From the IMG/VR virus record IMGVR_UViG_3300036772_000096, positions 1 through 20,229 of that record: DNA of 20,229 bases; one strand, written 5' to 3'. The notes beneath the pieces are model-generated. The model was given only the letters and a program-made list of their open reading frames with translations, was not told where the DNA came from and searched no databases. Below, piece after piece: positions 18,662 through 20,229 of this stretch (positions are counted from its first letter, which is position 1; each line of letters begins with the position of its first letter). Source of the DNA: a virus. Both the position numbers and the translations under genes were made by a program.

Positions 18662-19820
18662 TGTGCCAGAACAACTTATCAGCATGAAGCTCATAACCCT
18701 TTCTTTGCTCATCAATCCAGTCATGTTTGTTATATACAGCCATCACCCCGCCAAGCTCATGCCCGAGCATCCTTTCGGTAACGTGTGGCGCAATCCCTTC
18801 TTCTGATAGCCTGGTTACCAGAGTTCTCCTGAAGTCGTGTGCGCGCCAGTAACCGATATCCATACCAGTCCTTACACGACCCACGAATCTGTTCGCGGCC
18901 GCCATCGATATCGGATGGTCGATTTCATCACCTGGGAAAAGGATTTCCTTATAGGTGGTCATGGCCTTTTCTAGCAATGGCTCTATCTGCTCGAATATGG
19001 GCCTACGGATGATGTTCCCCATCTTGCTATGCTCTTTCGGCACGGACCATACTTTGTCATCCAGATTAAATTCTTTCCTCTTAGAAAGCCTTAGCTCCGA
19101 AACCCTCGCCCCCCAAAGCATTAGCATCTGGTGCAGCAACTTGTTCGAAGTTGCCGCCCTGCTCCGTTCCACAGCAATCCATATCTGCGCCAGCTCGGTA
19201 TACGTCAGAACCCGATCTCCAACTACAGAACGAGAACCAAAGTCACGCGGCTGGATACTCATAATTGAGCAGTTATCGATAACCTGTCGTCTCATGCACC
19301 AACTAACAGCAGAGCGAAGTTGAGAAAGTATTTGCCTGGCACGGCGACTATTGGCCTTCTCTTCCTGAGTGAACAGGTCAACCCACTGCTTAACGGTAAT
19401 TGATGAAACAGATCTGCCAGGAAAAGCATCACGCATATGCTTAATTACGGTGGATTGGTACAACTGAACAGTGTTCGGCCTTAGCGTTGCTTTAACGTAG
19501 TTCTCTTCCCAGTAATCCAGGCAATCGGCAAGCGTCATTGACTCGCTTGCTGATTTAGCAAAGTGAGTTCGCGGGTCAATGCCCTTGTCGTACAGAATTC
19601 TCAGGTCAGCAGTAATGCTTCTGGCCTCTTTGAGCTGCATGGCAGGATATCGGCCAAGGCTCAACCGCTGCGCTTTCGACTCCCACCGGTACCGGTACTG
19701 AAAACGGATTACTCCGTTTGGCGAGATGCGTGCGCTTAGGCCATCCGCATCCGATACTTCTTGCGGGCCGGAATATGGTTTACCATGTATTGAGCGAAGT
19801 TTAGTGTCACTGAGAGCCAT
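18645..19820 (-). CDS. int: tyrosine-recombinase integrase
   Basis: 391 aa. Residues 1-90 form the DUF4102-type arm-binding domain (DADGLSARISPNGVIRFQYRYRWESKAQRLSLGRYPAM), 95-185 the core-binding domain and 200-391 the catalytic domain with R239 (GARVSELRL), K266, H328-R331 (AHDFRR), H354 (LGHE) and nucleophile Y363 (AVYNKH): all present. It integrates the phage by recombination at attB near sbcB. Transcribed from the attachment-site side toward the PL operon, unlike lambda int. No good RBS precedes ATG 19820 and no CII box was seen upstream, so its control is probably not the lambda PI scheme. Confidence 0.95.
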   Translation of the reverse strand: MALSDTKLRSIHGKPYSGPQEVSDADGLSARISPNGVIRFQYRYRWESKAQRLSLGRYPAMQLKEARSITADLRILYDKGIDPRTHFAKSASESMTLADCLDYWEENYVKATLRPNTVQLYQSTVIKHMRDAFPGRSVSSITVKQWVDLFTQEEKANSRRARQILSQLRSAVSWCMRRQVIDNCSIMSIQPRDFGSRSVVGDRVLTYTELAQIWIAVERSRAATSNKLLHQMLMLWGARVSELRLSKRKEFNLDDKVWSVPKEHSKMGNIIRRPIFEQIEPLLEKAMTTYKEILFPGDEIDHPISMAAANRFVGRVRTGMDIGYWRAHDFRRTLVTRLSEEGIAPHVTERMLGHELGGVMAVYNKHDWIDEQRKGYELHADKLFWHIKKVG

Positions 19821-19827
19821 AATAATA

Positions 19828-19872
19828 TTTGGTACGCATCAGAAAGTGGGTTTGGTACAGTTCTGGTACGCA
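19828..19872. repeat. three TNTGGTAC repeats, probable integrase arm sites
   Basis: TTTGGTACGCA (19828-19838), TTTGGTACAG (19851-19860) and TCTGGTACGCA (19862-19872) directly repeat in the gap between int and sbcB. Integrases of this class bind short direct repeats flanking the crossover core. The core itself (att) must lie between here and 20001 but cannot be delimited with only one prophage end visible. The rest of 19873-20000 shows no gene. Confidence 0.5.
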
Positions 19873-20000
19873 ATATCACATGGACTAAAGTGGACAGTAA
19901 ACAACATTTAAGGACACAGAGAGACGTATGAAGGAGTTATTTAGGTATGTTTCAGTTTAATAACAGTACGTTAGACGACATAATTGGACGGAAATAAACA

Positions 20001-20229
20001 TTGAATAACTCAGAGCAACAACCTACTTTCCTTTTTCATGATTATGAAACCTTCGGTAAAAGTCCGTCACTCGACCGCCCTGCACAATTTGCGGCTATCC
20101 GAACCGACGACCAATTTAATGTTATGGGTGAGCCGGAAGTATTCTACTGCAAACCTGCGGATGACTATTTGCCGCAGCCTGAAGCGGTAATGATTACCGG
20201 TATTACACCCCAGCAAGCCCTGGCGCTTG
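20001..20229 (+). CDS. sbcB: exonuclease I, 5' part (runs off the window)
   Basis: First 76 codons of SbcB, a 3'-5' ssDNA exonuclease of the DnaQ fold. TFLFHDYETFG holds the ExoI motif Asp and Glu (DxE); LDRPAQFAAIRTD and FYCKPADDYLPQPEAVMITGITP are strongly conserved. The first in-frame start after an upstream TAA is TTG 20001, with GGA about 8 nt before it. This host gene marks the prophage boundary; sbcB is also, as I recall, an insertion site of some Stx2 phages of E. coli. The 5' region between int and the TTG may include the attachment site. Confidence 0.92.
   Translation, partial: MNNSEQQPTFLFHDYETFGKSPSLDRPAQFAAIRTDDQFNVMGEPEVFYCKPADDYLPQPEAVMITGITPQQALAL

Noticed and set aside
18645-20000. 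CII-dependent PI promoter for int
   Set aside because: No TTGC-N6-TTGC box was found on the minus strand upstream of or within the start of int.
1-20229. CRISPR array, insertion sequence or transposon
   Set aside because: No regularly spaced repeats, no transposase motifs and no terminal inverted repeats were seen; the only direct repeats are the iterons, operators and arm-like sites listed.

Overview
The window is the early half of a lambdoid (lambda/P22-type) prophage, joined at its right edge to the 5' end of the host gene sbcB (exonuclease I). The sbcB fragment is clearly enterobacterial, but it differs from the E. coli and Salmonella proteins as I remember them, so the host is probably another member of the Enterobacterales; genus not resolved. 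The map is reversed relative to the usual lambda drawing: int lies at the right and Q at the left, and the late (lysis and head-tail) genes would lie beyond the left edge.

Layout from right to left. 20001-20229: start of sbcB. 19828-19872: three short repeats, likely integrase arm sites. 18467-19820: tyrosine integrase (minus strand) converging on an AlpA/excisionase-like gene. 10836-18305: the leftward (PL) operon on the plus strand: N antiterminator, a run of small accessory genes, a long coiled-coil protein, CIII, an Erf-type annealase, SSB, an Abc2-like RecBCD modulator, then Ea22/Ead-type and other accessory genes. 8383-10652: immunity region with cI, cro, six matching 15-bp operators (three at OR, three at OL), PR, PRM and PL, plus three non-canonical genes (a core-binding-domain-like protein, a zinc-ribbon peptide and a small membrane protein). 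161-8352: the PR operon on the minus strand: cro, nutR, cII with PRE and an OOP-like antisense RNA, an inserted GIY-YIG gene, an O-like initiator containing an iteron origin, a primase-helicase, a nin region (ninB, ninE, ninX, ninF, ninG and small ORFs) and a phage-82-type Q. 52-164: the late promoter PR', its short leader RNA and its terminator.

How it works together. CI represses PR and PL from the shared operators and is positioned to activate its own leaderless PRM transcript. After infection or induction, N acts at nutL and nutR (boxA plus hairpin) to read through the terminators scattered in both operons. CII, protected by CIII, would activate PRE (box at 8026-8039) and an anti-Q promoter (box at 679-692); both carry perfect TTGC-N6-TTGC boxes. 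Q then acts at PR' to switch on the late genes.

Nearly all genes are packed with ATGA or few-base overlaps. Many genes under 60 codons were found by reading the gaps by hand. I see no complete new defence system. The least explained parts are the inserted GIY-YIG gene, the three genes beside the immunity switch, and the promoter/inverted-repeat arrangement at PR'.
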